Shown: piece by piece, positions 47,079 through 56,294 of the stretch | Layout: each line of letters starts with the position of its first letter | Numbering within the stretch: the stretch's first letter is position 1 | Origin: Sphingomonas lycopersici | GTDB taxonomy: Bacteria > Pseudomonadota > Alphaproteobacteria > Sphingomonadales > Sphingomonadaceae | Length of the DNA: 64,000 nt | Assembly (NCBI RefSeq): GCF_026130605.1 | Contig: NZ_JANFAU010000006.1 | Span: 62,001 to 126,000, forward strand | Reading direction: 5' to 3' | Position numbers and translations under genes: made by a program | Notes under the pieces: generated by a model | Told to the model about the DNA's origin: nothing | Database searches by the model: none | What the model saw: the letters and a program-made list of their open reading frames with translations, nothing else

Positions 47079-48766
47079 TGCCCGATATGGCATCGTTCCC
47101 GCCGCTGCTGCGCGCGCCGCCCTTTCCGGGGGTGGACGCGTCGGTTTCGCGGGCGTTGCAGGGCGATGAGCCCCGGCCGGCCGACGATTGCGGCGCGCTT
47201 TTCGAACAAATGCGCGCGGCGCGGGTCGGCGGGCGTTTCTGGGCCGACGACGCGGCGCTCGCGCGCACCGCCGGAACGATCGTGCGCCCGCGCCTGATTG
47301 CCGACCTTCGCGTCCATCTCGAAGCGCTGGATGCCGCCGACCGTAAGGCGGCGCTGTGGATCGCGCCGGTGCGACACCGGCAATGGGCGCGTGCGCTCGC
47401 CGCGCTTGTCGCCGCCGAGGGCGGGGATTGGCGCGGCGAGATCGACCCATGGTCGGCGCTCGCCGGTGCGCAGCGCCTCGTCGCGCACGGCGACGACGAA
47501 TGGGTGGCGCTCGCCCGGATCACCGGATTGCCGGTGCGCCTGCTCTCGCCGGGGCGGTTCGGGGCGCCGGGCGACGACGATGCGACGCTCGATCGCCTCG
47601 CCGCCCGCGCACTGACCGATACCGCCTATCGCGACCCGTTCACCGGCGCGCCGGCCACGCTCGCCGCGACGATCGAGCTGCTCGCGATGTGGCGGCGCCT
47701 GTTGGAGGCCAATCGCCCGATCGCGGTCGCGTCCGGGATGGCGTGGTGGAAACGCGCCGAGATCCGCCGCTTCCTATGGCATCCGCAGCGCGCGCTTCGG
47801 CTCGTCTCGCGGCCGACGCGCGCGCTGTCGATCGCACGCCGCGCCGGCGGGGCGGTCGCGATCTGGCCCTCGCGCGTGTCTCCCGCGCTGATCGATCAGG
47901 CCGGACGCGCGGGTGTGGCGCTGGTCCGGGTCGAGGACGGCTTCGTGCGCTCGGTCGGGCTGGGCGTGGCGCTGGTGCCGCCCTCGTCGGTGGTGGTCGA
48001 CGCCGCGGGTATCCATTTCGATCCATCCGGCCCGAGCGATCTCGAACGGATCCTCGCCACGACCGCCTTCTCCCCGCATCTGCTCGACCGCGCGCGTGCA
48101 TTGCGCGCGGCGATCGTCGCCGCAGGGATCAGCAAATATGCTTCCGGCGCCGGCGCGCCGGTGCCGGATCGCCAGCCGGGGCGCAGGCTGGTGCTGGTGC
48201 CCGCACAGGTGGAAGATGATATGTCGGTGGTCGCCGGCGGCGGGGGACTCCAGTCGAATCTCGAGCTGCTGCGCCGTGTCCGCGCGCGCGAGCCCGAGGC
48301 CGAAATCTGGTTCCGTCCCCACCCCGATGTCGATGCCGGCCACCGGAAAGGGGCGGTTCCCGATGTGGAGATTCTCGCTTTCGCCGACCGCATCGTGCGC
48401 GAACCGGGCATGGCGGCGCTGCTCGACAGCGTCGATGCGGTGCATGTGCTCACCTCGCTCACCGGGTTCGAGGCGCTGCTGCGCGGGCGCGACGTGACCT
48501 GCCACGGCACCCCTTTCTATGCCGGATGGGGCCTCACGCATGATCTCGCGCCGGTGCCCGAGCGGCGCGGCCGCGTGCTGTCGCTCGACGAATTGGTCGC
48601 GGGGGTGTTGATCCTCTATCCGCGCTATCTCGATCCGGTGACCGGGCTTCCCTGTCCGCCCGAGGTGCTGGTGCAGCGGATGGCGACCAACAGCGCGCGC
48701 AACCGCCTCAACTGGATCGCGCCCTTGCGTCATTGGCAGGGACGCGTGATGGCGGCGTTTCGATGA
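47078..48766 (+). CDS. kpsC: Capsule polysaccharide biosynthesis protein, KpsC-like Kdo transferase
   Basis: A 562-aa protein from ATG 47078 (TTG 47075 is also in frame). Residues about 200-560 form one Kdo-transferase module: VASGMAWWKRAEIRRFLW, RVEDGFVRSVGLGVALVPPS, SGPSDLERIL, VPAQVEDDMSV, EIWFRPHPDVDAGHRKG and HVLTSLTGFEALLRGRDVTC. Classical KpsC (about 675 aa) contains two such modules. Here the first ~190 residues are short and lack the DGFxRS motif, so the first module seems lost or degenerate. The protein probably adds beta-Kdo residues to the lipid anchor after KpsS. Confidence 0.9.
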   Translation: MPDMASFPPLLRAPPFPGVDASVSRALQGDEPRPADDCGALFEQMRAARVGGRFWADDAALARTAGTIVRPRLIADLRVHLEALDAADRKAALWIAPVRHRQWARALAALVAAEGGDWRGEIDPWSALAGAQRLVAHGDDEWVALARITGLPVRLLSPGRFGAPGDDDATLDRLAARALTDTAYRDPFTGAPATLAATIELLAMWRRLLEANRPIAVASGMAWWKRAEIRRFLWHPQRALRLVSRPTRALSIARRAGGAVAIWPSRVSPALIDQAGRAGVALVRVEDGFVRSVGLGVALVPPSSVVVDAAGIHFDPSGPSDLERILATTAFSPHLLDRARALRAAIVAAGISKYASGAGAPVPDRQPGRRLVLVPAQVEDDMSVVAGGGGLQSNLELLRRVRAREPEAEIWFRPHPDVDAGHRKGAVPDVEILAFADRIVREPGMAALLDSVDAVHVLTSLTGFEALLRGRDVTCHGTPFYAGWGLTHDLAPVPERRGRVLSLDELVAGVLILYPRYLDPVTGLPCPPEVLVQRMATNSARNRLNWIAPLRHWQGRVMAAFR

Positions 48767-49977
48767 CCGGCATCATTCTCGATATCTCGCGGCTGATCTC
48801 GCGCGTGCGCTATTCGACCCCCTCGGGCGTGGACCGGGTGGAGATGGCCTATGCGCGCGGCCTTCTGGCGCATTATGGCGACGGACTGGCCTTTGCCGCG
48901 GTGCATCCCGCGGGGCTCTACGGGCGTATTCCGCGCGCAAAGGCGCTCGCCTATCTCGACGAACTGGAACGTCGCTGGTCGCGTCAGGATGGCAATCCCC
49001 GCCAGCGTTCGCTCGCGTCGGTCATGCCCTGGCTCGCCGCTTTACTGCCCGATCGCCGCGCGCCGCGAAGCGACGGCGCGGTCTATGTCCAGGCCTCGCC
49101 GCACCATCTGACGAATGCCGCCAAGGTGCGCGCGATCCTCGTGCGGGAACAGGCGCGCTTCCTGTGCCTGGTGCATGATCTCATCCCGATCGAATTTCCC
49201 GAATATGCGCGTCCCAGCGGCGCGGCGCTCCACCGCAAGCGAATCGAGACGGTGGCGGCGCTGGCCGATGCGGTGATCGTCAACTCGGCCGCGACCGGGG
49301 CGTCGCTCCAGCCGTGGCTCGACCGGAGCGGACGCGAGATCGACATGCATGTCGCCTTGCTCGGGACCGAGCCCTTGTCCGCGGCGGCACCGACGCCCCA
49401 GCCCGACGAACGGCCCTATTTCGTGTGCCTCGGCACGATCGAGCCGCGCAAGAACCACCTTCTCTTGCTCCATCTGTGGCGGCATCTCGCCGAAACGCTG
49501 CCGGCGGGCGACGTGCCGCGTCTGCTCGTCATCGGGCGCCGCGGCTGGGAGAACGAACAGGTCGTCGACATGCTCGAACGCTGCCCGGGGCTGCGCGGGC
49601 ATGTCGAGGAACTGGGCGATTGTTCCGACGCGCGCATGGCGACCTTGCTGTGCGGCGCCCGGGCGCTGCTGATGCCGTCCTTCGCCGAAGGCTATGGCAT
49701 GCCGGTCGCCGAGGCGCTCTCGCTCGGCACGCCGGTGCTCGCCAGCGATCTGCCCGCGCTGCGCGAAGTGGGCGGTGCGACCCCCGATTATCTCGATCCG
49801 CTCGACGGGCCGGGGTGGCGCGCGATGATCCTCGATCATGCGGCCCGGGGGCCGGGCTATCGTGCGCAGATGGAGCGGCTGCCACGCTGGCGAGCGCCGG
49901 GCTGGGACGAGCATATCGCGATCGTGGCGCGCGCGATCGCCGCGCTCCAGACGCGCGGGCCGGGCCTTACTTCCTGA
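48763..49977 (+). CDS. Glycosyltransferase family 4 protein
   Basis: A 404-aa protein with ATG 48763 overlapping the kpsC stop (ATGA); the frame opens 30 bp earlier within kpsC. GT-B fold signatures are LDISRLISRVRYSTPSGVDR, FLCLVHDLIPIEFPEY, IVNSAATGASL, FVCLGTIEPRKNHLLLLHLW and the donor-site MPSFAEGYGMPVAEALSLGTPVLASD (split). It could add the first serotype sugar onto the Kdo linker or act in repeat synthesis. Its last bases overlap the convergent hydroxylase gene. Confidence 0.93.
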   Translation: MTGIILDISRLISRVRYSTPSGVDRVEMAYARGLLAHYGDGLAFAAVHPAGLYGRIPRAKALAYLDELERRWSRQDGNPRQRSLASVMPWLAALLPDRRAPRSDGAVYVQASPHHLTNAAKVRAILVREQARFLCLVHDLIPIEFPEYARPSGAALHRKRIETVAALADAVIVNSAATGASLQPWLDRSGREIDMHVALLGTEPLSAAAPTPQPDERPYFVCLGTIEPRKNHLLLLHLWRHLAETLPAGDVPRLLVIGRRGWENEQVVDMLERCPGLRGHVEELGDCSDARMATLLCGARALLMPSFAEGYGMPVAEALSLGTPVLASDLPALREVGGATPDYLDPLDGPGWRAMILDHAARGPGYRAQMERLPRWRAPGWDEHIAIVARAIAALQTRGPGLTS

Positions 49978-50578
49978 GCGACGTGATCCGCGTGCAGAAC
50001 GCGCTGTCCCAGAAGATCGCCGAAATGGCGTAGTTCCGGGTATCGTCGACATAGTGATGCCGCATATGGTGGCGCTTGAGCGCGGCGCCGAGTTTCCCGC
50101 GCATCGGCCATTGATGGCAGGCATAGTGGATCGTGTCATACGCCACATAGCCGGTAATGAAGCCGAGGAACGCCCAGGTACCTGCCTGCCCGATCAGCGC
50201 GACGCACGTGGCCCAGATCAGCGCGGCGATCGGCAGGCTCACCGACAGCGGCATGATCCCGCGGAGCGGGTCGTTCGGATTGTCGTGATGGTTGCCGTGG
50301 ATCAGGAACACCAGCCACTTCGCTGCCGACTGCTCCAGCTCGAGGTGGAACAGATAGCGATGCATCGCATATTCGAACAGCGTCCAGACCAGCAGGCCGG
50401 CGGCGAAAAGGCCGATGCCCTCCACCGGGCCCGCCGATTTCCACCCCACCCATGCGATGAACGGCAGCAGGAAGCCCCAGGCGATCGCAAAAACGCGCGC
50501 CGAGATCAGCGTAAGCTTCTCCAGGCGTTCGTTCTTGAACAGCCTGATACGCGGCGAACTGGCGTCTAGGGCGGACAT
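49967..50578 (-). CDS. Fatty acid hydroxylase / sterol desaturase superfamily membrane protein
   Basis: A 203-aa integral membrane protein. Di-iron histidine clusters are in HRYLFHLELE, LIHGNHHDNPNDP, HYACHQWPMRG and LKRHHMRHHYVDD, with hydrophobic segments between them. This is the fatty acid 2-hydroxylase-type architecture. Sphingomonads carry 2-hydroxy fatty acids in glycosphingolipids, so acting on a sphingolipid acyl chain is a sensible guess, though placement within the capsule locus could also mean a lipid-anchor role. It ends 11 bp inside the convergent GT gene. Confidence 0.88.
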   Translation of the reverse strand: MSALDASSPRIRLFKNERLEKLTLISARVFAIAWGFLLPFIAWVGWKSAGPVEGIGLFAAGLLVWTLFEYAMHRYLFHLELEQSAAKWLVFLIHGNHHDNPNDPLRGIMPLSVSLPIAALIWATCVALIGQAGTWAFLGFITGYVAYDTIHYACHQWPMRGKLGAALKRHHMRHHYVDDTRNYAISAIFWDSAFCTRITSLRK

Positions 50579-50702
50579 TGGTTCGACGCTGGACAGTAGG
50601 TGCGGTTGGCTGTCAAGTCAAAATACCCCCAGACGAGGCAGGATGGTAACAAGAGATGTTCGTTCGATGGCATCATGGAAGGCTTTCCATGGATGAGCAG
50701 GA

Positions 50703-51494
50703 ATGAAGAATCGGTTCGCTCCTGAACGAATTCTCGTCACGGGTGCGTCGGGCGGGCTGGGCGGGGCGCTGGCACGTCATTATGCCCGGCCGGGTGTCCA
50801 TCTTTCCTTATGGGGCCGTGATGTTGCGCGCCTTTCGGTGGTCGCCGCGGCCTGTCGCGCGGCGGGGGCGACGGCCGAGCCGCGGTCGCTCGACCTGACC
50901 GATCTCGACGCCGCGCTCGCGGCGCTGGCGGCCGAAGACGCGGCCGGCCCGATCGACCTCGCGATTCTCGCCGCCGGTCAGGGCGATATTCGCGCGCACG
51001 GCGATCGCATCGAGGATCCCGCGCTGGTCGCACGGCTGAGCGCGGTCAATTTCAGCGCGCCGGCGACGATTGCGGCGGCATTGGCGACGCGGATGACCGC
51101 GCGCGGGCATGGGCGGATCGTCCTGATCGGGTCCGCGGCGGCATTCCACGCGCTGCCTTTCGCTGCCGCTTATTCGGGCACCAAGGCCGGGCTCGCGCGC
51201 TTCGCCGACGCGTTGCGCCTCGCCGCGCGCGATCATGGGGTGATCGTCACTTTGGTCTCGCCCGGCTTCATCGATACCGAGGCGGGGCGGCGGGTTCCCG
51301 GCGCGAAGCCGATGCTGATCCAGCCCGAAATCGCGGCGGCGCGCATCGCGCAGGCGGCGGCGGCGGGCAGGGCGCACCTCATCCTGCCCTGGCCCTTCGC
51401 ATTGCTGCGCGCATTCGATCGGATATTGCCGCGTCGGTTGCGCGATCGGCTGCTGTCGGGTCTCGCGCCGCCGGATCGGTCGCCGCGACGCTAA
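50703..51494 (+). CDS. Short-chain dehydrogenase/reductase
   Basis: A 263-aa SDR from ATG 50703. The cofactor motif ILVTGASGGLGGALARHYA lies near the N-terminus, LAILAAGQGDI corresponds to the NNAG region, and catalytic Ser/Tyr/Lys are in IVLIGSAAAFHAL and AAYSGTKAGLARFADAL. The C-terminal LILPWPFALLRAFDRILPRR is like capsule-associated SDRs that may associate with the membrane. Function in the locus (possibly ketone reduction of a lipid or sugar intermediate) is inferred. Its end overlaps the convergent gene by 4 bp. Confidence 0.87.
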   Translation: MKNRFAPERILVTGASGGLGGALARHYARPGVHLSLWGRDVARLSVVAAACRAAGATAEPRSLDLTDLDAALAALAAEDAAGPIDLAILAAGQGDIRAHGDRIEDPALVARLSAVNFSAPATIAAALATRMTARGHGRIVLIGSAAAFHALPFAAAYSGTKAGLARFADALRLAARDHGVIVTLVSPGFIDTEAGRRVPGAKPMLIQPEIAAARIAQAAAAGRAHLILPWPFALLRAFDRILPRRLRDRLLSGLAPPDRSPRR

Positions 51495-52978
51495 ACTCGG
51501 ATCGGCTCGCCCAATATGTCGTCGAGCACGATATGGTGCAATTCGGCCGGGGTAAGGTCGGCGCGCGCGCGATCGCCGGGCACGAGGCGCCCCGACCGGT
51601 CGAACTTCATGATCACATAGGGGGTATGGCGGTCGCCGCCGGGCGCGGTGGCGCCGGGGATGCTCGGGCGATGGTCGCCGAAGAAGACCAGCATCGCGGG
51701 GCGTTTCAGTGCGCCGAGGCGATCGATCAGCGTGGCGAGCATCGCATCGCTATTGGCCAGCAGCCGCAGATAGTTCTGCGTCAGATCGCTTTCCCCGGCG
51801 GCACCGCTCGACGCCCAGGGGCCGTGATTCTCGATCGTCACGGCGTAGAGCAGGGTCGGGCCGGCGGCGTCCCGGGCAAGCGCGATGATCTCGTCGGCCA
51901 TCGCGGCATCGGTGACGTAACGGCCCTGACCGGGCAGCGGGGCGGCGAAGCGATCCTCGCCGACCAGCTCGGCAAAGCCGCCCGCCGGCATGATCCGGTC
52001 GCGGCCGTAGAAGCGCATGTCGTGCGGGTGGAGGAACAGGCTGCGCCAGCTCGCCGCGGCGAGCCGCGCCGGCAGCGCATAGGAGGGCTCGCCCAGCGCG
52101 GTGAGAAACGGATCGTAGCGGCGGAAGCCGAGTTCGGTCTCACTCCGACCGAACAGCACCCCATATTCGGTACGCATCGTATAGGCGCCGAACCCGCTCA
52201 CCTCGAGCCGGCCCCAGCGCCACGCCGTCTCGGTGGCGCGGGCAAGCGCCGGCAGCGCGAGGCTCGGGTCCCCGAAGAGGGCGACCGGGTCGGCAAAGCT
52301 CTCGCATTGCACGATCACCACCAGCTCGGGTGCGTCATGCATCGCGCGCCGGCCGCGATCGCGGACGGGCGGAGGATCGGGGATCGTGCGCCAGCGCAGC
52401 CAGTAGAGCAGCACGGTCGGCAGCAGGCCGTGTTTCAACACGTCGTTATAAGCGTCGGGCACGCGCATGAGGCGGCGGAGCGGCGGGGCGCCCAAGCCGA
52501 GTCCGCCCGCTGCCAGGCTGGCGAGAAACAGCGCCAGCCCCGCCAGATGCGCCGGCAGGTCCGCGACCGAGAGCCACGCCAGCCCGGTGAGCAGCACCAG
52601 CGCCGCAACGATGACCGCGACGCGCTGCCACACGCGGATCGCGGAGAGATAGAATTGCGGATGACGGAAGACCGCACCGACCAGCGCCAGATCGGAAAAC
52701 AGCAAGGGCTCGCCGAGCATGCTGTGTTTGGCGTTCGAGGCGAGCGTCAGCAGCGCCGCCAGCGCCAGCGTCAGCGCGGCTGCGACCCCGACGCTGCCGC
52801 AGAGCGCCAGGAACAGGCCGAAGGTCGTCGTCGTCAGCCAGATGGTCAGCCACAGCCCGGCCGGGCTACGTCCGATTCGCCCGATCGGGCGGGGTCGCCC
52901 TAGGCTGTCGAGCAGGACCGCGCCGACCAGCAATGCCACGAACGTCAGCCCGTTTCCCGTCACCGTCACCTGCGTCAA
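51491..52978 (-). CDS. LTA synthase-like sulfatase-fold membrane protein
   Basis: A 495-aa protein: roughly five hydrophobic segments over residues 1-170, then an extracytoplasmic alkaline-phosphatase-superfamily domain with VVIVQCESFADPVALFG, YTMRTEYGVLFG (probable Thr nucleophile region), ENHGPW and FFGDHRPSIPG metal-ligand motifs. Such enzymes transfer phosphoglycerol or phosphoethanolamine from phospholipids to glycans. In the capsule locus it may decorate the capsule outside the membrane. The substrate is unknown. Confidence 0.87.
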   Translation of the reverse strand: MTQVTVTGNGLTFVALLVGAVLLDSLGRPRPIGRIGRSPAGLWLTIWLTTTTFGLFLALCGSVGVAAALTLALAALLTLASNAKHSMLGEPLLFSDLALVGAVFRHPQFYLSAIRVWQRVAVIVAALVLLTGLAWLSVADLPAHLAGLALFLASLAAGGLGLGAPPLRRLMRVPDAYNDVLKHGLLPTVLLYWLRWRTIPDPPPVRDRGRRAMHDAPELVVIVQCESFADPVALFGDPSLALPALARATETAWRWGRLEVSGFGAYTMRTEYGVLFGRSETELGFRRYDPFLTALGEPSYALPARLAAASWRSLFLHPHDMRFYGRDRIMPAGGFAELVGEDRFAAPLPGQGRYVTDAAMADEIIALARDAAGPTLLYAVTIENHGPWASSGAAGESDLTQNYLRLLANSDAMLATLIDRLGALKRPAMLVFFGDHRPSIPGATAPGGDRHTPYVIMKFDRSGRLVPGDRARADLTPAELHHIVLDDILGEPIRV

Positions 52979-53151
52979 ACCAGTCCCCAGCGCCGCGGCT
53001 GATAGCGGGGCGCGGGCGGACTGTCACCCGATGCGGCCGATCGTGCTGCAAGTGCGTACACGCGGGGTTGCTGGGCGGCATCGGGCGAGCTACCGCTTTG
53101 CGCGGCTGACGAGGCGGATCGGGAGCCAATCGCCGGAGCAAGTTTTCCCGA

Positions 53152-54420
53152 ATGCAGGTATCACCTTCTGTCGCCCCGGATTTTTCCGACACTAATACCG
53201 GGGCGGGACGACGCACCATTCTGCTGCTCCAGGGGCTGATGGGGCCCCTTTTTCGCCGGCTTGGGCAGGAGCTGATTCGCGCCGGGCACCAGGTCCATAA
53301 GGTCAATTTCAACGGCGGCGACCGGCTGTTCTGGCGCTTGCCGAACGGGATCGACTATCGCGGGTCGCTGGGGGCATGGCCCGAGGCGCTCGGCCGCCTG
53401 ATCGAGACGCATGGCATCACCGATGTCGTCTTGTTCGGGGATTGCCGCGATCATCATATCGCCGCGATCCGCGTCTGCCGCCAGCTCGACGTGCCGGTCC
53501 ATGTCTTCGAGGAAGGCTATATCCGGCCCGATTGGGTGACGCTGGAGCTGGGGGGCGTCAACGGCCATTCCTCGCTGCCGCGCGATCCGGCGTGGTATCG
53601 CGAGACCGCTGCCGCCTTGCCGCCGGTTCCGCCGCACGATCAGGTCCCGTCCTCGTTCCGGCGCCGCGCCGCGGAGGGGTTGCTCTACAATATCGGCGAC
53701 GTCTTCACCCGCTGGTATTATCCGCATTGGACCAACCACCGGCCGTGGCATCCGCTGGTCGAAGGCATGGGCTGGATGCGCAAGCTGCGCCGACGCAAGG
53801 AGCGCGAGGCTTCCGCCGCGCAGCTCATGGCGCGGCTGGAAGCGTCGGCCGAGCCCTATTTCCTGTTCCCGCTTCAGCTCGATTCCGATGCGCAGATCCG
53901 GCTGCATTCGCCGTTCGCGGGGATCGCGCACGCCTTGCGGCGGGTGATCGGGTCGTTCGCCGAGCATGCCCCGAAGGACGTGCGGCTGGTGGTCAAGGAA
54001 CACCCGCTCGATAATGGCGTCCGCGACTGGCGGCAGGAAACCGCCGATATGGCGGCGTTGTTCGGCGTGGCGGATCGGGTCGATTATCTTGCCTGGGGCG
54101 ATATCGTCCCGGTCACGCGGCGCGCACGCGGCGTGGTGACGATCAACAGCACCAGCGGCACCTTCGCGCTGGCCGAAGGACTGCCCGTCGTCGCGCTGGG
54201 GCAGGCGGTCTACGATATCCCCGACATCACCTTCCAGGGCGGGCTCGATGCCTTTTGGCAGAATCCGGTCGCGCCCGATGCCGCGACTTTCGCCGCCTTC
54301 CGGCGCGTGCTGATCGAGCGTTGCCTGATTCCCGGCGGCTTTTTCTCGGAACAGGCACTCGACAAGGTGGTGCGCCACGCGATCGCGCGGTTCGAGGGCA
54401 AGTCGATCGCGCCGGAATAG
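53152..54420 (+). CDS. kpsS: Capsule polysaccharide biosynthesis protein KpsS (first Kdo transferase)
   Basis: A 422-aa protein from ATG 53152. The family signature is clear: ILLLQGLMGPLFRRLGQEL, KVNFNGGDRLFW, VVLFGDCRDHHIAAIRVCR, VHVFEEGYIRPDWVTLELGG, YFLFPLQLDSDAQIRLHSPF, VKEHPLDNG and VTINSTSGTFALAEGLPVV. In studied systems KpsS transfers the first beta-Kdo to phosphatidylglycerol and KpsC extends the linker. It is the last capsule gene in the window on this strand and converges on the TPR gene, one base apart. Confidence 0.94.
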   Translation: MQVSPSVAPDFSDTNTGAGRRTILLLQGLMGPLFRRLGQELIRAGHQVHKVNFNGGDRLFWRLPNGIDYRGSLGAWPEALGRLIETHGITDVVLFGDCRDHHIAAIRVCRQLDVPVHVFEEGYIRPDWVTLELGGVNGHSSLPRDPAWYRETAAALPPVPPHDQVPSSFRRRAAEGLLYNIGDVFTRWYYPHWTNHRPWHPLVEGMGWMRKLRRRKEREASAAQLMARLEASAEPYFLFPLQLDSDAQIRLHSPFAGIAHALRRVIGSFAEHAPKDVRLVVKEHPLDNGVRDWRQETADMAALFGVADRVDYLAWGDIVPVTRRARGVVTINSTSGTFALAEGLPVVALGQAVYDIPDITFQGGLDAFWQNPVAPDAATFAAFRRVLIERCLIPGGFFSEQALDKVVRHAIARFEGKSIAPE

Positions 54421-54421
54421 G

Positions 54422-56194
54422 CTACAGACGATCCATTCTCAGCCAGCGCCGGTCGCCCAGCCACGCGCGTTGCAGCGCGCGCCCCGCCGCCGTCGCTTCG
54501 AGCCCGTGTCCGCGCGCGCTTTCGCTTTCGGCGAGGCCGTAGAGCGCCCAGCCGTTGCCGGGGGTCTGCGCCAGCGCGGCGCGAAACGCCTGCGCCGCCT
54601 CGTCATAGCGCCGCGCCTGATAGAGCGCCGCGCCGAGCGACTGATTGACCGGATAATACCAATAGGCCGGCTCCTGATACGGAATCCGCGCCTCGATCGC
54701 GATCGCCTGCCGGTAAAAGCCGGCTGCGGCATCATAATGTTTCTGCGCATAAGCCAGCCGCCCGCGCGCCACGGCCTCGGCGAGCGCCAGCAGATCGGGG
54801 GCGGGGACGCCCTGCGCGATCATCCCGGCGAACGCATCCGATCCTCTCAGCTTCGCCAGAGCCGCAAGTTCGGTCTCGGTCCCTCGTGCGTCGCGCTGCC
54901 GCGCCCGCGCCACGGCGCGCGCATAGCGCCGCATCGCGGCGGCATAGGGCAGCCGCGCGTCAGGGGCGGGCATGGCGAGGATCGCGCGCGGCTCAGCGAA
55001 TTGCGCCATTGCGAGATAGGGCGCCGCGTCGATCGCCTGGATCCACGCGATGCGCGCGGAGGTCGCCGGATCGAGGATCGTCCGCAGCCGCCGCGCCTCG
55101 GCCAGCGCGGTCGGCATATCCCCCGCGAGCTGCGCCGAGGTGACGATGAAATGCACATTGTGCGGGTAATAGCCGTAGCGGACGAGGCTGCGATCGCCGG
55201 TGTCGCGGATGAACGCCTCGTCCGATCGCGCGGCGGCGATGTTGACGCGGATCGCATCGCGATAGCGGCCGACGAGCTGATAGATATGCCCCGGCATATG
55301 GACGAGATGCCCCGCGCTCGGCGCCTGCGCGCGTGCGAGCCGGTCGGCCGCGGCCTCGGCGCGGTGCGGATCGGCGCTGTTTTCCATCAGGTGGATGTAA
55401 AGGTGCGCGGCCTGGAGGTGATCGGGGTTGCGCGCGATCACCGTTTCAAGCAGCCGCGCCGCCTCGCCGCTGCGCCCCACCGGGGTGCGCTTGTCGGCCT
55501 GCCAATAGTTCCACGGCGTCGTGTCCATCACCGCCTCGGCGGCGAGCACCGCGATATCGTCGTCGGCGGGGAAGCGGCGTGCCGCGTCGAGCATCGCATC
55601 GGCATAGGCCGCGTCGAGCGCCGCGCGATCGGCCCGCGCATCGCGCGCATAGCGGCGCGACATCGCCTCGATCAGCGCTTGTTCGAGCGGGGTGGCGCGC
55701 GCGCGCAACGCCAGCGCGCGATCGATTGCGGCAAGCGCCGCGTCGCGATCGCGATCGTCCATCGGCGCGTTGATGTTCGGGCCGAGCGCGAGCGCCTCGC
55801 CCCACCAGCACATCGCGCAATCGGGGTCGAGCCGCTGCGCGACGCGGAACGAGCGCACCGCGCCGGCGTGGTTGAAGCCATAGGCCAGCACCAGCCCCTG
55901 CCCGAAATAGCGTCGCGCGTCCGCGCTGACCGTCGTGATCGGCAGCCGCGTGGTGAGATCGGGGTAGAGCGGGATCGGGCGCGACGCGCTGCCGGCCGGC
56001 CCGGCGACCGCGGCCGCCAGCGTCAGCGTGCGGGTCAGCGCCGCCGCGCCGCCCTTTCCGCCGCAGAGCGAGGCCGCCAGTCGCGTCGGATCGAGCATGT
56101 CGAGCGCGGCGGGTGAAACGGGCTGGCCGGGCGCGAAGCTCGACGCGGCGATGCCGAGGCCGGCGAGCGCGATGCAGTGCACTATCTTGTACAT
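54422..56194 (-). CDS. Tetratricopeptide-repeat protein, secreted
   Basis: A 590-aa protein from ATG 56194 (MYKIVHCIALAGLGIAASSF, a signal peptide); ATG 56218 adds 8 residues. TPR-like helical pairs appear at about YFGQGLVLAYGFNHAGAVRS, LDPDCAMCWWGEALALGPN, AAHLYIHLMENSADPHRAEA and near the C-terminus NQSLGAALYQARRYDEAAQA. The CMCWWGEALALGPNIN block and HVPGH-like LVHMPGHIYQLVGRY recur in a family of periplasmic TPR proteins of unknown function, often found beside oxidative-stress or copper genes elsewhere. No such neighbours are present here. Confidence 0.82.
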   Translation of the reverse strand: MYKIVHCIALAGLGIAASSFAPGQPVSPAALDMLDPTRLAASLCGGKGGAAALTRTLTLAAAVAGPAGSASRPIPLYPDLTTRLPITTVSADARRYFGQGLVLAYGFNHAGAVRSFRVAQRLDPDCAMCWWGEALALGPNINAPMDDRDRDAALAAIDRALALRARATPLEQALIEAMSRRYARDARADRAALDAAYADAMLDAARRFPADDDIAVLAAEAVMDTTPWNYWQADKRTPVGRSGEAARLLETVIARNPDHLQAAHLYIHLMENSADPHRAEAAADRLARAQAPSAGHLVHMPGHIYQLVGRYRDAIRVNIAAARSDEAFIRDTGDRSLVRYGYYPHNVHFIVTSAQLAGDMPTALAEARRLRTILDPATSARIAWIQAIDAAPYLAMAQFAEPRAILAMPAPDARLPYAAAMRRYARAVARARQRDARGTETELAALAKLRGSDAFAGMIAQGVPAPDLLALAEAVARGRLAYAQKHYDAAAGFYRQAIAIEARIPYQEPAYWYYPVNQSLGAALYQARRYDEAAQAFRAALAQTPGNGWALYGLAESESARGHGLEATAAGRALQRAWLGDRRWLRMDRL

Positions 56195-56294
56195 CAGGGC
56201 GCCCTTCGAGAGAGACAAACGCTGACGAACGAGGACGCTACAATACCATCGAAGCGCGAGCCTAGGCCAAAGTGATCCTGTTGTTAAACGCGCG

